Below are positions 42,529 through 52,546 of a stretch of 64,000 bases of DNA, in pieces (position 1 is the stretch's first letter; every line of letters begins with the position of its first letter). The translations under genes were made by a program, and so were the position numbers. The notes below the pieces were generated by a model. That model did no database searches. It saw nothing but the letters and a program-made list of their open reading frames with translations, and was not told the origin of the DNA. The stretch spans positions 186,001 to 250,000 of the forward strand of contig NZ_LT629740.1 in assembly GCF_900105165.1 (NCBI RefSeq), read 5' to 3'. This DNA comes from Mucilaginibacter mallensis (GTDB taxonomy: Bacteria > Bacteroidota > Bacteroidia > Sphingobacteriales > Sphingobacteriaceae).

Positions 42529-44409
42529 ATGAAAACCAAACCAATAATCATAAGCCTGATTTGCCTTGTTGTAATAATTTGCTTGTGCATTTTTATAAAA
42601 ATCAAATACCTCTCCAAGCCGGAAAAGGCGGAGATAACACAGTTTTTGAATGATTTTAGGAGCGAACTGAAGGACGAACACATAGATTCGGCTGTCAATG
42701 ATTTTGAGGCGGGTAAAAACAATAAGCAGATAACACTGCTGGTTAAAGTACTGGCCGGCAAAACGGGCATGAATGGAAAATCAGCACCGACATTCAATAT
42801 CAGTTTGAATACTGATGATAATAAGATCATTTTCAGCAACACTACCAATACCATTGCCGAAGTGCCGGTTAGCTTTACGCATGCTGGTATGGATACCAAA
42901 CAAGCTGTTATCACTTTCACCATTCATAAAATAGCCGATCATCAGTTTAAAATAGCTGAAGTAAAAACAGGTGTATTTTTAAAAGGATATATGGCCTACG
43001 CAATTTTGGTGCGAAACAAAACTGTGCCCGAAGATGCTATATACAGCGCAATTACACTTGCCGCGTTTAAAACCGCTGATAAATTAAAGGCTCGCTATGA
43101 TAGCGTATTATGGTTTGAGCATATTAATAAAAAAACGTGGTTTTATGTTATTAAGGGTACATTGAATAAGGAGTTTTATTGGTTGAATGATCATAAGCCT
43201 GATTATAAGCCGACGTATAAAATGGGATTGGTAAACCCGGACCTGAAGGAGGTGATACCAGCAGAGTACGACCTGATCCACAATATAGGCGGGACCATAC
43301 AGGGGTTAATTGAAGTAGAGAAGGATGGTAAAAAGGGATTCTATAACCTGGATGGGAAATTGGTACTGCCTGTAAATTACGACCAGATATTTCCTTTAAA
43401 GGCTGATGATAACCTGGCCTTATTACGTAACGGCGATGATTACTTCTATTTAAAAAGCGATTCGACTGTAAGTGATAAAATACAGGATTTTAAAATAGCT
43501 GATGTATTGCCTAAGATAAAAGCTTATGGCGATTCGTATACGCTGTCGGACGAGAGCTCAGAGAACATTATGGAATACAATGACCGCGAAGATTTTACTT
43601 CGCTTGTTGTGGCGCCATCATACCTGGTTGACTGGGGTATATTAGATCAGTTTGTAACCTTTGAAAATCCGTTAAGAAAGCCGGGGGCTGATAATGATGG
43701 TATCGAGGCCAGCGGATCGATAGAAATTAAGTATGAAGGCCATAAAAAGGATGAAGCTAATAATTGGCTGGAGAGTGCTTTTTATTCTATTTATAATGAT
43801 TATTTGGGAGGCCGCTCAGGTTTATATGAGAGCAAGAACGTTCTGATTGTTAATAAGGCACAAAACAGGATATTAGGTTTTAATGTACCTAGTTATCAAG
43901 GCCAAGGAGACGGCGGAAGTGTATTGTCTGGCAAATGCAATGAGAACGCTATACGTGCTATAAACGATACCTTGTTTGAGTATAGAACCACAAGCGGCGT
44001 TGATCAGGAAATTATAAAGGATACAATATACGAGGCACCATATTATCATTACCTGCATATTAAAAATGGCAAACTGGAAGCATTGCCCAATCAACGTGTA
44101 TTTGGCTGTACAAAATATGTAAAACTGGATGATAGTTATTTACAAGGCTGTTATGTAATTAATGGAAAATCAATAGATCATGTAACACCCGAGATGTTGC
44201 AGTATATGAAAAATGAGATATATGCTTCTTATTTTTATAAATTTAAAAGTGCTGCCTGGAACAATGTGTTTTATGGCGATACTGATATTCCTGATAACAA
44301 AAAGAATGTTTCTGTTGATGACTCATTAACCGTTATTGATAAATACAATATCAACTGGCTAAATCAAAAGCTTCAAGGCCAAAAATCAAATACATTGGCG
44401 GCTGAATAA
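42529..44409 (+). CDS. WG-repeat-containing protein
   Basis: 626 aa. An N-terminal hydrophobic helix (about 6-24, IISLICLVVIICLCIFIKI) anchors or exports the protein. At about 240-310 there are WG-type repeats (EVIPAEYDLIHNIGG..EVEKDGKKGFYNLDGKLVLPVNYDQIF). The rest has no domain I recognise. WG-repeat proteins are frequent in Bacteroidota and of unknown function. Its stop overlaps the start of the next gene (TAATG), so the two are translationally coupled. Confidence 0.7.
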   Translation: MKTKPIIISLICLVVIICLCIFIKIKYLSKPEKAEITQFLNDFRSELKDEHIDSAVNDFEAGKNNKQITLLVKVLAGKTGMNGKSAPTFNISLNTDDNKIIFSNTTNTIAEVPVSFTHAGMDTKQAVITFTIHKIADHQFKIAEVKTGVFLKGYMAYAILVRNKTVPEDAIYSAITLAAFKTADKLKARYDSVLWFEHINKKTWFYVIKGTLNKEFYWLNDHKPDYKPTYKMGLVNPDLKEVIPAEYDLIHNIGGTIQGLIEVEKDGKKGFYNLDGKLVLPVNYDQIFPLKADDNLALLRNGDDYFYLKSDSTVSDKIQDFKIADVLPKIKAYGDSYTLSDESSENIMEYNDREDFTSLVVAPSYLVDWGILDQFVTFENPLRKPGADNDGIEASGSIEIKYEGHKKDEANNWLESAFYSIYNDYLGGRSGLYESKNVLIVNKAQNRILGFNVPSYQGQGDGGSVLSGKCNENAIRAINDTLFEYRTTSGVDQEIIKDTIYEAPYYHYLHIKNGKLEALPNQRVFGCTKYVKLDDSYLQGCYVINGKSIDHVTPEMLQYMKNEIYASYFYKFKSAAWNNVFYGDTDIPDNKKNVSVDDSLTVIDKYNINWLNQKLQGQKSNTLAAE

Positions 44410-45050
44410 TGGGTAAAATACTTAGATATATTGCCCTGTTCTGGATAGTGTTTTTGTGTGCGGGTACATTTTATCAATATATTGATTTTAAGCACCAGTC
44501 GGTATTTTTGCAACTGAAACAGAAAGCTGTTGAAACCGGTTGGTATCTGCCTGCCTTTTACTGTCACATTTTTGGGAGCAGTATTATATTGATAGCCGGC
44601 TTTTTCCAGTTCTCAAAAAAGGTATACAATAATAGGCCGTTGCATAAAGCATTGGGGAAATTATATGTATTTGGTGTGCTGTTTTTCGCTTCGCCGGGGG
44701 CTTATGTCATGACCTTGTTTATTAACCGTGGTCCGGCAGTATTCGCCTCATTTTTTATTCAGAATACCCTATGGGTTATATTTACCCTAAGCGCCTGGCT
44801 TTTGGTTATGAATGGCAAGATAGATGAACACATCCGCATGATGCGCCGGAGCTACGGACTGGCATTCGCGGCGGTAACGCTGCGGTTTTATATATGGCTG
44901 TTCACTATTTTTGGGCAGGGGGTTAACTTCCCCAATAACTATATCATCATCGCCTTTTTAAGCTGGGTGCCTAATTTGCTATTGGTTGAAGCGATTAATT
45001 ATTATGAGCGGAAGAATGGGTTTAAAGTGGAGGGAAGTAAAACCTTATAA
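44409..45050 (+). CDS. DUF2306-family membrane protein
   Basis: 213 aa with about six transmembrane segments. Conserved features include FYCHIFGSSIILIAGFFQF, RPLHKALGKLYVFGVLF and the motif HIRMMRRSYGLAFAAVTLRFYI, which fit DUF2306. The histidines on transmembrane helices may suggest haem binding, but the function is unknown. It overlaps the WG-repeat gene by one base. Confidence 0.75.
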   Translation: MGKILRYIALFWIVFLCAGTFYQYIDFKHQSVFLQLKQKAVETGWYLPAFYCHIFGSSIILIAGFFQFSKKVYNNRPLHKALGKLYVFGVLFFASPGAYVMTLFINRGPAVFASFFIQNTLWVIFTLSAWLLVMNGKIDEHIRMMRRSYGLAFAAVTLRFYIWLFTIFGQGVNFPNNYIIIAFLSWVPNLLLVEAINYYERKNGFKVEGSKTL

Positions 45051-45069
45051 CAAGAATAGCGATGGCCCT

Positions 45070-45172
45070 GTGCGATTCCCCTCTTGAGAGGGGTGTAGGG
45101 GTGTGTCCTTTATGCGTAATAACACACCCCTACAGCCGCACCGTCTACGCGCCCCCTCTCAAGAGGGGAACT
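45070..45172. repeat. GC-rich inverted repeat between convergent genes
   Basis: The left part TTCCCCTCTTGAGAGGGG then TGTAGGGGTGTGT is mirrored by AACACACCCCTACA and CCCCTCTCAAGAGGGGAA. The left edge carries TGTGCGATTCCC, which recurs at about 56870. It ends 10 bp before the symporter stop codon. Confidence 0.75.
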
Positions 45173-45180
45173 GCCTTATC

Positions 45181-46866
45181 TTACCAAAATATAGTATAAA
45201 GCACAGTTAACAGCACGCAAATAACAATTGAACCAATCGCAAAGCCCCTGCTGGTTTTAAACATGGAGGTATCTACTTCCAGCCCGTTTGTGCGCAGGCC
45301 TTTGGCGTTCTCAATCATGGTGATGATATACATACCGATGATACAGAAGGCAAATACAAACTCCATCCTGTCTAAAAAAGGGATTTCAAAAACACCTGTG
45401 CCATTATCCTTTGAGAAACCATAAGGCGCAAGGAAGGAAAGGTTTGTCCAGTAAGGCAGGAATTTGAATACTACTGATAATATAAAGCCTCCAATGGTTG
45501 CAAACAGCGCTGCGTTTGAAGTGGTTTTCTTCCAGAAAAAGCCAAGGATGAACATGGCAAATATACCCGGTGATACAAAGCCGGTGTATTCCTGGATATA
45601 TTGGAAACCTTGTTTGCCTTCACCCATCAATTTATCGCCAATAACTAGCGATAACAGCACACCAAGTAACATGGCTACAACTACTGATATTTTGCCAAGG
45701 CTCACCAGTTTCTTTTCACTGGCAGCAGGGTTAATGGCTTTTTTGTAGATATCCAATGTGAATATGGTAGCTATACTGTTTGCCTTGCCCGCTAATGAAG
45801 CCACAATAGCCGCTGTTAATGCCGCGAACGCGATGCCTTTTAAATAAGTAGGCAACAGGTTAAGTAATGACGGATAAGCCTTGTTAACGTCAATTACGCC
45901 CTTTGAGCTCAGCATTTCATGATGGAACATACCTTTTTGATACAGCACGTAAGCTGCGATACCCGGTAATACCACTATCACAGGCATTAATAATTTCAGG
46001 AACGCCGCGAATAGCAAACCACCACGGGCAGTTTTCAGATCCGCACCTAATGCCCTTTGGGTGATGTACTGATTACAACCCCAATAGTTAAGATTGGTGA
46101 TCCACATACCACCTACCAGCACACTCAAACCTGGCAGGTCCATGTAATTGGGGTTGTCCTTTTTAAATATGAGATGAAAGTGGTCGTCGGCCTGTTCTTT
46201 TAAAATTTTAAAGCCATTCCATAGGCCGCTGGTACCTGTTAAGGCATCAATACGGTTTAATGCTATATAAGTGGCAACAAGGCCGCCTAAAACGAGGAAA
46301 AACACTTGTATAACATCGGTATAACCGATAACCTTCATGCCGCCCAGCGTAATAAAAACCGCGAAGATAGCCAGCAACGAGATACACAGGTAAAGGTTAA
46401 GACCAGATATGCCGCTTATAGCCAGAGCCCCAAGGTATAATATCGACATTAAGTTTACTACGATATACAATAACAACCAAAACACAGCCATGATCATGGC
46501 GACCGTGCCATTATACCGCTGGTTAAGGAACTGCGGCATAGTGGCTATCTTATTTTTTAAATAAACCGGGATAAAGAAAATGGCTACAATGATAAGCGTA
46601 GCCGCTGCCATCCATTCATAACTGGAAATGGCTATCCCCATTTTGAAGGCAGAACCGCTGGTGCCTATAAATTGTTCGGCTGAGATGTTTGATGCGATCA
46701 GCGATGCGCCAATGGCCCACCAGGTAAGCGAACCCTCGGCTAAAAAATAATCTTTTGAATCACTTGGGCCTTTGTGTTTGCTTCTATACACCCACCAACC
46801 ATAAAAGGCGACGATGATAAAGTAAATAAAAAATACGACGTAGTCGCCGGTTGCAAGGGTCTTCAT
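45181..46866 (-). CDS. Sodium:solute (SSS-family) symporter, probably sugar
   Basis: 561 aa with about 14 transmembrane helices. The SSS signature is visible in ALTAAIVASLAGKANSIATIFTLDIYKK, and the N-terminal FLAEGSLTWWAIGASLIASNISAEQFIGTSGSAF is typical of the SGLT-like branch. It imports a sugar or related solute with Na+. It lies just downstream of the pentose phosphate operon but behind a terminator (46973-47005), so it is probably a separate unit. A sugar substrate is suggested by sequence and neighbourhood only. Confidence 0.88.
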   Translation of the reverse strand: MKTLATGDYVVFFIYFIIVAFYGWWVYRSKHKGPSDSKDYFLAEGSLTWWAIGASLIASNISAEQFIGTSGSAFKMGIAISSYEWMAAATLIIVAIFFIPVYLKNKIATMPQFLNQRYNGTVAMIMAVFWLLLYIVVNLMSILYLGALAISGISGLNLYLCISLLAIFAVFITLGGMKVIGYTDVIQVFFLVLGGLVATYIALNRIDALTGTSGLWNGFKILKEQADDHFHLIFKKDNPNYMDLPGLSVLVGGMWITNLNYWGCNQYITQRALGADLKTARGGLLFAAFLKLLMPVIVVLPGIAAYVLYQKGMFHHEMLSSKGVIDVNKAYPSLLNLLPTYLKGIAFAALTAAIVASLAGKANSIATIFTLDIYKKAINPAASEKKLVSLGKISVVVAMLLGVLLSLVIGDKLMGEGKQGFQYIQEYTGFVSPGIFAMFILGFFWKKTTSNAALFATIGGFILSVVFKFLPYWTNLSFLAPYGFSKDNGTGVFEIPFLDRMEFVFAFCIIGMYIITMIENAKGLRTNGLEVDTSMFKTSRGFAIGSIVICVLLTVLYTIFW

Positions 46867-46972
46867 TCTTCTTAATTGGTTTTAATTTGTCAGAATGACA
46901 ATTATAAAATATAAATGCGGCTTTCCAAAATATATTGTGATATAATTCTGTTACTTATAAATTAATTAAGCA

Positions 46973-47005
46973 TAAAAAAAGCGATGTACTACAGTACATC
47001 GCTTT
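46973..47005 (-). terminator. Terminator of pentose phosphate operon
   Basis: Minus-strand stem AAAGCGATGTAC/GTACATCGCTTT (47005-46994 with 46989-46978, loop TGTA) is followed by a T-run. It comes 21 bp after the pgl stop. Confidence 0.9.
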
Positions 47006-47025
47006 AAATGTTTTGTTAATGTTAA

Positions 47026-47751
47026 TTATTGTTTCAGATCAGCTGCCGCGGCAGTATCTAAAAACCATTGCACATCGCCATTAATCGGGGCAATTAGCTG
47101 CGCCGGGTATAGCTCAATATTCCTGCCATCTTCCAATACATGATGTACCGCGATTGCTTTACCCGCACCATAAACCAAAAAGGCAATATGACGTGCCTGA
47201 TTAATTAAACGTGCAGTAAAGGTGATACGATATACCTGCTGATCTTCTAAAAACACTTCTTTTACTGAGGCTGAATCATCATGCAAAACAGTAGTAAAGG
47301 GGAACAACGAGGCCGTGTGCGAGTTATCGCCCAGGCCAAGTAATACCAGGTCAAACGCTATGTCTTCCTCGTCAAAGAACAAGGTAATGGCTTTGGTGTA
47401 TTCTGCAGCAGCTTCCGCCGGACTAAGACTTGTCTCAACCGCGAAAATGTTTGAATCATCAATTTCCAATGGGGCAAACAAAGCTGTTTTAGCCATCAGG
47501 TAATTGCTGTCCTTATCATCCTGCGGTACATTGCGCTCATCGCCGAAAAAGAAGTATACTTTCTCCCAGTCAACCTTGCCCTTAAAAGCATCAGAAGCCA
47601 GCAGTTCATATAATTTTTTAGGTGAGCTGCCACCCGAAAGAGCAACAGTAAACTTATCATTAGCCGCTATGGATTGCTCAGCAAGGGTTACAAAGTAATT
47701 TGCCAGGTTAAGCAATACCTCATCGGCGGTGTTAAAAACATTTAATTTCAT
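47026..47751 (-). CDS. pgl: 6-phosphogluconolactonase
   Basis: 241 aa, normal for the DevB/SOL type. It hydrolyses 6-phosphoglucono-1,5-lactone to 6-phosphogluconate. Motifs are ALSGGSSPKKLYELL, FFGDERNVPQDDKDSNY and LGLGDNSHTASLFP (usually GLGxDGHxAS; here GDNSHTAS). It is the last gene of the minus-strand operon, 5 bp after zwf, and is followed by a strong terminator. Confidence 0.93.
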   Translation of the reverse strand: MKLNVFNTADEVLLNLANYFVTLAEQSIAANDKFTVALSGGSSPKKLYELLASDAFKGKVDWEKVYFFFGDERNVPQDDKDSNYLMAKTALFAPLEIDDSNIFAVETSLSPAEAAAEYTKAITLFFDEEDIAFDLVLLGLGDNSHTASLFPFTTVLHDDSASVKEVFLEDQQVYRITFTARLINQARHIAFLVYGAGKAIAVHHVLEDGRNIELYPAQLIAPINGDVQWFLDTAAAADLKQ

Positions 47752-47756
47752 AAATA

Positions 47757-49271
47757 CTATTTTTTACTACTGGCCAACGGTAATGAGAACCAGTTAAAGC
47801 CATCACGGGCTATCAGCGCCTCGGCACTTTCAGGGCCCCATGAGTTGGCAGAATAATTAGGGAAGTTAAGGCTCTTTTTGTTGGTCCATGTGCTTAATAT
47901 CGGCATTATCAGTTCCCATGCGGCTTCAACCTGGTCGCCACGCATAAACAGCGTTTGGTCGCCAAGCATGGTATCTAACAATAGAGTTTCATAAGCTTCA
48001 GGTGCCTGGGCAGTGTAAGTACCTTTGTAATCGAACACCATATCAACGGTATTCAGTATCATATCCAGTCCCGGGCGTTTTGCCTGTACCTGCAAACGAA
48101 TGCTCATTTCAGGCTGTATGCTGATGATGAGCCTGTTTTGCTGCCAGCTTTCAGCGGCCTCAGTAGGGAATACCTTGTGCGGCACATCCTTAAACTGTAT
48201 AGTAATTACCGATGCGGTTTGGTGCAGCCTTTTACCTGTACGCAGGTAGAAAGGGATACCTTGCCATCTCCAGTTATCTACAAAAAATTTAACGGCTGCA
48301 AATGTTTCGGTATTTGAATCTTTATCAACTTTTGGCTCTTCTCGGTAGCCGGCAACTTCTTTGCCTTCCATCCAGCCTTTACCATACTGACCTCTTACTG
48401 CCGACATTCTTACATCATCAGGTGAGAATTTACGCATGGCATGCAATACATCAACCTTACGGTTGCGTACTTCATCAGCACTAAAGTTAACCGGGGTTTC
48501 CATAGCCACTAAACAAAGCAATTGCAGTAAGTGATTCTGGATCATATCGCGTAACGCACCGGCACCATCATAGTAATCGCCGCGTTCTTCAACACCTAAT
48601 TGCTCTGTTACGGATATTTGCACATGCTCAATATAATTACGGTTCCAGATCGGCTCGAGTATAGAGTTGGCGAAACGGAAAGCCATAATATTTTGTACGG
48701 TTTCCTTACCTAAGTAATGGTCTATACGGTAGATCTGCTTTTCGTTAAATATACCTGCTAAAAGCTGGTTAAGCTCCTTAGCTGTTTCCAGGTCATGGCC
48801 GAAAGGTTTTTCTATTACGATCCTTGTTGTTTCAGGATCAACAGCTAAACCGGCTTTTGAAATATTGGTAGCTATGATAGGGAAGAAGTTAGGTGATACC
48901 GCCATGTAATAAATAACGGTAGCCTTAGTTTTCCATTCGGTGTTATGTGCCTCAACCCTTTTACCAAATTCTTTATAAGTTTCTGAATCGTTGATATCAG
49001 ATACCTGGTAGAAAAGGTTTTTAGAGAACTCATCCCATTTTTTCTTGTCGGCTTTACCGCTGCGCGAAAACTGGTTGATATCATCCAGCAATTTCTTTCT
49101 GAAATCTTCATCAGATAATTTGGTACGGCCGGTACCGATGATTGAAAATTGTTTTGGCAGCCAGTTATCCAAAAACAGGTTATAAAGCGCCGGTGCCAGT
49201 TTACGGGCATTCAGGTCGCCTGTACCACCGAATATGATAAAAACGGTAGGGTTATTTTTAGTTGAGTCCAT
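47757..49271 (-). CDS. zwf: Glucose-6-phosphate 1-dehydrogenase
   Basis: 504 aa. It oxidizes glucose-6-phosphate to the lactone with NADP+ (or NAD+), the first step of the oxidative pentose phosphate pathway. The Rossmann start IFGGTGDLNARKLAPALY (GxxGDLxxRK) and the active-site signature RIDHYLGKETVQN are intact. 30 bp separate it from gnd upstream, 5 bp from pgl downstream. Cofactor preference is not resolved by eye. Confidence 0.95.
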   Translation of the reverse strand: MDSTKNNPTVFIIFGGTGDLNARKLAPALYNLFLDNWLPKQFSIIGTGRTKLSDEDFRKKLLDDINQFSRSGKADKKKWDEFSKNLFYQVSDINDSETYKEFGKRVEAHNTEWKTKATVIYYMAVSPNFFPIIATNISKAGLAVDPETTRIVIEKPFGHDLETAKELNQLLAGIFNEKQIYRIDHYLGKETVQNIMAFRFANSILEPIWNRNYIEHVQISVTEQLGVEERGDYYDGAGALRDMIQNHLLQLLCLVAMETPVNFSADEVRNRKVDVLHAMRKFSPDDVRMSAVRGQYGKGWMEGKEVAGYREEPKVDKDSNTETFAAVKFFVDNWRWQGIPFYLRTGKRLHQTASVITIQFKDVPHKVFPTEAAESWQQNRLIISIQPEMSIRLQVQAKRPGLDMILNTVDMVFDYKGTYTAQAPEAYETLLLDTMLGDQTLFMRGDQVEAAWELIMPILSTWTNKKSLNFPNYSANSWGPESAEALIARDGFNWFSLPLASSKK

Positions 49272-49301
49272 GATATATGTTCTATCGGCTAAATTTATTT
49301 A

Positions 49302-50732
49302 TTAATCGTTGCTTTTAGGAACCCATTGTGTATGAAAAGTTCCTTCTTTGCCTATCAGTTCATAGGTATGCGCGCCAAAATAGTCGCGTTGTGCCTGTGT
49401 AAGGTTTGACGGCATACGACCGGTGCGGAAGTTATCAAAGTAGCTTAATGAAGCTGCATATGATGGGGCTGCAATACCGGCAGCAATAACGCTTGATATT
49501 ACTTTACGGGCACCCGGCAAGGCAGCGCTAACCAGTTTTTCAACGCCTGCATCTAATAAGAGGTGTGATAGTTTTGCGTTGCCGTTGTAGGCATTATATA
49601 TATCGTTCAAAAACTCTGAACGGATAATACAGCCACCGCGCCATATTTTAGCGATCTCGCCTAAATGCAGGTCGTAGTTATATTCTTTTGATGCATTTGC
49701 CAGCATAAACATACCCTGCGCATAAGTAATTACCATGCTGAAGTAGTAGGCTTGTTCCAAATCCTTTAAAAACTCATCAGTGTTAACATCAAGTGCCGGA
49801 GCTACTTTGCTATAAACTTTGGCTGCTTCTAAACGCGTTTCTTTATATTTTGAAAGATCGCGCATGGATACTGCTGTATCTATAGTAGGGATAGGTGCCT
49901 GCAGGTCCATTGCTACTTGCGAGGTCCATTTGCCGGTACCTTTAGCTTTCGCTTCATCCTTAATATCATCTAACAATAAATGATCAGTTCCGGGAGCTTT
50001 GTAAGCGAAGATATCCTTGGTTATTTCCAGCAGGAATGATTTCAAACGGCCTTCATTCCATTTAAGGAATACCTTGCGGATGGCTTCGTTATCAAGTTTT
50101 AAACCTGTTTTTAATATTTCATAGGTTTCAGCAATTAACTGCATAATACCGTACTCAATACCGTTATGCACCATTTTAACAAAGTGACCTGATGCGCCAG
50201 GGCCAATGTAAGTAACACATGGAGCGCCATCAACCTTAGCGGCTATGGATTCCAATATAGGTTTCATTACATTGTAGGCATCTTTATCGCCACCCGGCAT
50301 CATGCTCGGGCCGCGGCGTGCGCCTTCTTCACCGCCTGATATACCCATCCCGAAGAAATGAAAACCTTTTGCTTCCAACTCTTCAACACGGCGGTTAGTA
50401 TCGGTAAAATGCGAGTTACCGCCATCAATTAATATATCGCCTTTATCAAGTAAAGGCAAAAGCTCGGCTATTACATCGTCAACAATTTTACCGGCGGGTA
50501 CCAGCATCATAATAGCTTTTGGGCTGCTCAGGCTTTCAGTAAATGCCTTAACATCGCTAAAACCTTTAAGGTTACCATGTTTGCTTTCCTGCTCCAATAA
50601 TTGGCCTTTTGAGGCATCCTTATCAAAACCGGCGCCTTTAACACCATGATCACCCATATTTAATAGCAGGTTGCGGCCCATAGTACCAAGACCGATCATG
50701 CCAAAACTGTATTTATCTGTTGTTTCGCTCAT
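49302..50732 (-). CDS. gnd: 6-phosphogluconate dehydrogenase (decarboxylating)
   Basis: 476 aa, long NADP-dependent type. It forms ribulose-5-phosphate, CO2 and NADPH. The N-terminal Rossmann motif is GLGTMGRNLLLNMGDHG; the substrate-site signatures are GISGGEEGARRGPSMMPGG and FVKMVHNGIEYG. The C-terminal all-helical domain is complete, ending FHTQWVPKSND. One base separates it from the HAD phosphatase stop upstream, indicating tight operon packing. Confidence 0.95.
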   Translation of the reverse strand: MSETTDKYSFGMIGLGTMGRNLLLNMGDHGVKGAGFDKDASKGQLLEQESKHGNLKGFSDVKAFTESLSSPKAIMMLVPAGKIVDDVIAELLPLLDKGDILIDGGNSHFTDTNRRVEELEAKGFHFFGMGISGGEEGARRGPSMMPGGDKDAYNVMKPILESIAAKVDGAPCVTYIGPGASGHFVKMVHNGIEYGIMQLIAETYEILKTGLKLDNEAIRKVFLKWNEGRLKSFLLEITKDIFAYKAPGTDHLLLDDIKDEAKAKGTGKWTSQVAMDLQAPIPTIDTAVSMRDLSKYKETRLEAAKVYSKVAPALDVNTDEFLKDLEQAYYFSMVITYAQGMFMLANASKEYNYDLHLGEIAKIWRGGCIIRSEFLNDIYNAYNGNAKLSHLLLDAGVEKLVSAALPGARKVISSVIAAGIAAPSYAASLSYFDNFRTGRMPSNLTQAQRDYFGAHTYELIGKEGTFHTQWVPKSND

Positions 50733-50733
50733 G

Positions 50734-51357
50734 TTATTTGAGGTTTTCTTTTTTTAAATCTTCCAGTATTTTTTTTGTGGTTGCAAAGCTGGTGTGCTGG
50801 TATGCGCGCATGCCTAGTTTTTTGGCTGCTAACGCAAACATTTTCCGGTCATCAAAATACACGGACTCCTGTGGTTGTGCCATAGCAATGCCCATAGCCA
50901 GTTTAAAAATGGCCGGGTCGGGTTTGCGGATGCCTACCTCGCAGGATGATACAAAGGCATCAAATACTTCGTGTAATTTGAATTTTTTGATACGGTAATC
51001 ATTCAGCTCCTTGCCCTCATTATTGATAGCTATGATCCTGAAACCACAGTTCTTCCGCCATTCCTTTAACCAAGCCAGCATATCGGGCAATTCTTTCGAT
51101 TGCTCAAACATGAAGTTCTTAAAATCCTCGCGTGTAAAATCGCGGGGATGATTAAAGACTACGGTATCCAGGTACTCATCCAGGTCAACGCCGCTGGCTT
51201 CGTACACATTAAAAATAAATGTGTGCAGTTCTTTGACCTCGGCATAATCAAGCCCGAACTTTTTTGCTGCTTCCTCGCGGGATTCGTGTCCCCAGCCATT
51301 GGTGAGCAAAATGCCGCCAATGTCAAAAAACAGGAATTTTACGGCTAATGTTTCCAA
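50734..51357 (-). CDS. HAD-IA family phosphatase within pentose phosphate operon
   Basis: 207 aa. Motif I is FFDIGGILLTNGW (nucleophile Asp, DxG form as in YihX-type HAD proteins), motif II lies in IIAINNEGKE, the lysine motif in SCEVGIRKPDPAIFK, and motif IV in VYFDDRKMF. The four-helix cap (about 17-85) marks HAD subfamily IA. Substrate is unknown. It lies between tal and gnd with gaps of 3 bp and 1 bp, so it may act on a sugar phosphate of the pathway, for example as damage-control phosphatase; that is inference. Confidence 0.85.
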   Translation of the reverse strand: METLAVKFLFFDIGGILLTNGWGHESREEAAKKFGLDYAEVKELHTFIFNVYEASGVDLDEYLDTVVFNHPRDFTREDFKNFMFEQSKELPDMLAWLKEWRKNCGFRIIAINNEGKELNDYRIKKFKLHEVFDAFVSSCEVGIRKPDPAIFKLAMGIAMAQPQESVYFDDRKMFALAAKKLGMRAYQHTSFATTKKILEDLKKENLK

Positions 51358-51360
51358 AGC

Positions 51361-52458
51361 TTATTTTTTGTTTTTTTGATCTTCGATAGCTTGCAATAAT
51401 TTTTCGAAAGGTTTATTGAATTTCTCAATACCTTCATCTTCTAATTGCTGGGTAAGCGCATCAATATCAATACCTGCTGCTTTTAGTCTTTCCAATGTCT
51501 CGGTAGCTTTATCCAAACCTTGTTCTAAAGTATTGGCAGCAATACCATGATCAGCAAATGCTATAACAGTTTCCCATGGAACGGTATCAACAGTATCCGG
51601 ACCGATCAGGGCCTCAACATATTTGGTATCTTTAAATGCAGGGTTTTTGCTGCTGGTACTTGCCCATAATAAACGCTGTGGTTTCGCGCCTTTGGCAGCC
51701 AATTTTTCCCAACGCTCACCGCTGAATACTTTTTTATAAATTTCATAAGCTTTTTTAGCTGACGCGATAGCAACTTCGCCTTTCAGATCGCCTAAGCCTT
51801 TTTCGTCTAACAAAGGATCAACTAGAACGTCAATACGGCTCAGGAAGAAACTTGCTACTGATGAGATATGGCTGATAGAGTGGCCTGCTGCCAAATGATC
51901 TTCCAAACCTGAAATATAAGCCTCAGTAACTTCCTTGTAACGTGGCAAGCCAAAAAGCAGGGTAACGTTAATGTTGATGCCTTTAGCGATCGACTGGCGG
52001 ATGGCCTCTAAACCTGGCTTTGTACCCGGGATTTTGATCATCACGTTTTTACGGTCAACTTTTTGCCAAAGTTCAACAGCTTGTTTTGCTGTTTTCTCAG
52101 TATCTAAAGCTAAAAACGGAGATACTTCTAAGCTTACATAGCCATCTTCACCTACAACACCCTCGTTATAAACGCCATCAAACAAAGCGGTAGCTTTTTG
52201 AATGTCGCTTACAGCCAGGCCGAAGAATATTTCTTCGTTGCTTTCGGTAGTTTTGGCCAGTTCAGTGATATCGGCATCATAATCAGAACTGCTGGTGATG
52301 GCTTTTTCAAAGATCGCCGGGTTTGAGGTTACACCCCTGATACCTTCTTCGTCAATCAGTTTTTTTAATTTACCTGATGAAATTATTTCGCGATCTATAA
52401 AATCCAGCCAGATGCTTTGGCCAAAGCTGTGTATTTGTTTTACTTTATTGGTTGCCAT
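51361..52458 (-). CDS. tal: Transaldolase
   Basis: 365 aa, the longer Tal type (~360-370 aa). It transfers dihydroxyacetone between sedoheptulose-7-phosphate and glyceraldehyde-3-phosphate. The N-terminal signature GIRGVTSNPAIFEKAI and the Schiff-base lysine region NVMIKIPGTKPGLEAI are present. It lies 3 bp upstream of the HAD gene on the minus strand and 88 bp downstream of rpiA. Confidence 0.93.
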   Translation of the reverse strand: MATNKVKQIHSFGQSIWLDFIDREIISSGKLKKLIDEEGIRGVTSNPAIFEKAITSSSDYDADITELAKTTESNEEIFFGLAVSDIQKATALFDGVYNEGVVGEDGYVSLEVSPFLALDTEKTAKQAVELWQKVDRKNVMIKIPGTKPGLEAIRQSIAKGININVTLLFGLPRYKEVTEAYISGLEDHLAAGHSISHISSVASFFLSRIDVLVDPLLDEKGLGDLKGEVAIASAKKAYEIYKKVFSGERWEKLAAKGAKPQRLLWASTSSKNPAFKDTKYVEALIGPDTVDTVPWETVIAFADHGIAANTLEQGLDKATETLERLKAAGIDIDALTQQLEDEGIEKFNKPFEKLLQAIEDQKNKK

Positions 52459-52546
52459 TATTTTAATATTTAATTATTCTTTTTTGTTTAGATGTTGGGC
52501 AAATCTACGGTTGTATTAAAGTTAACGTATCATTCAACCGTAATTA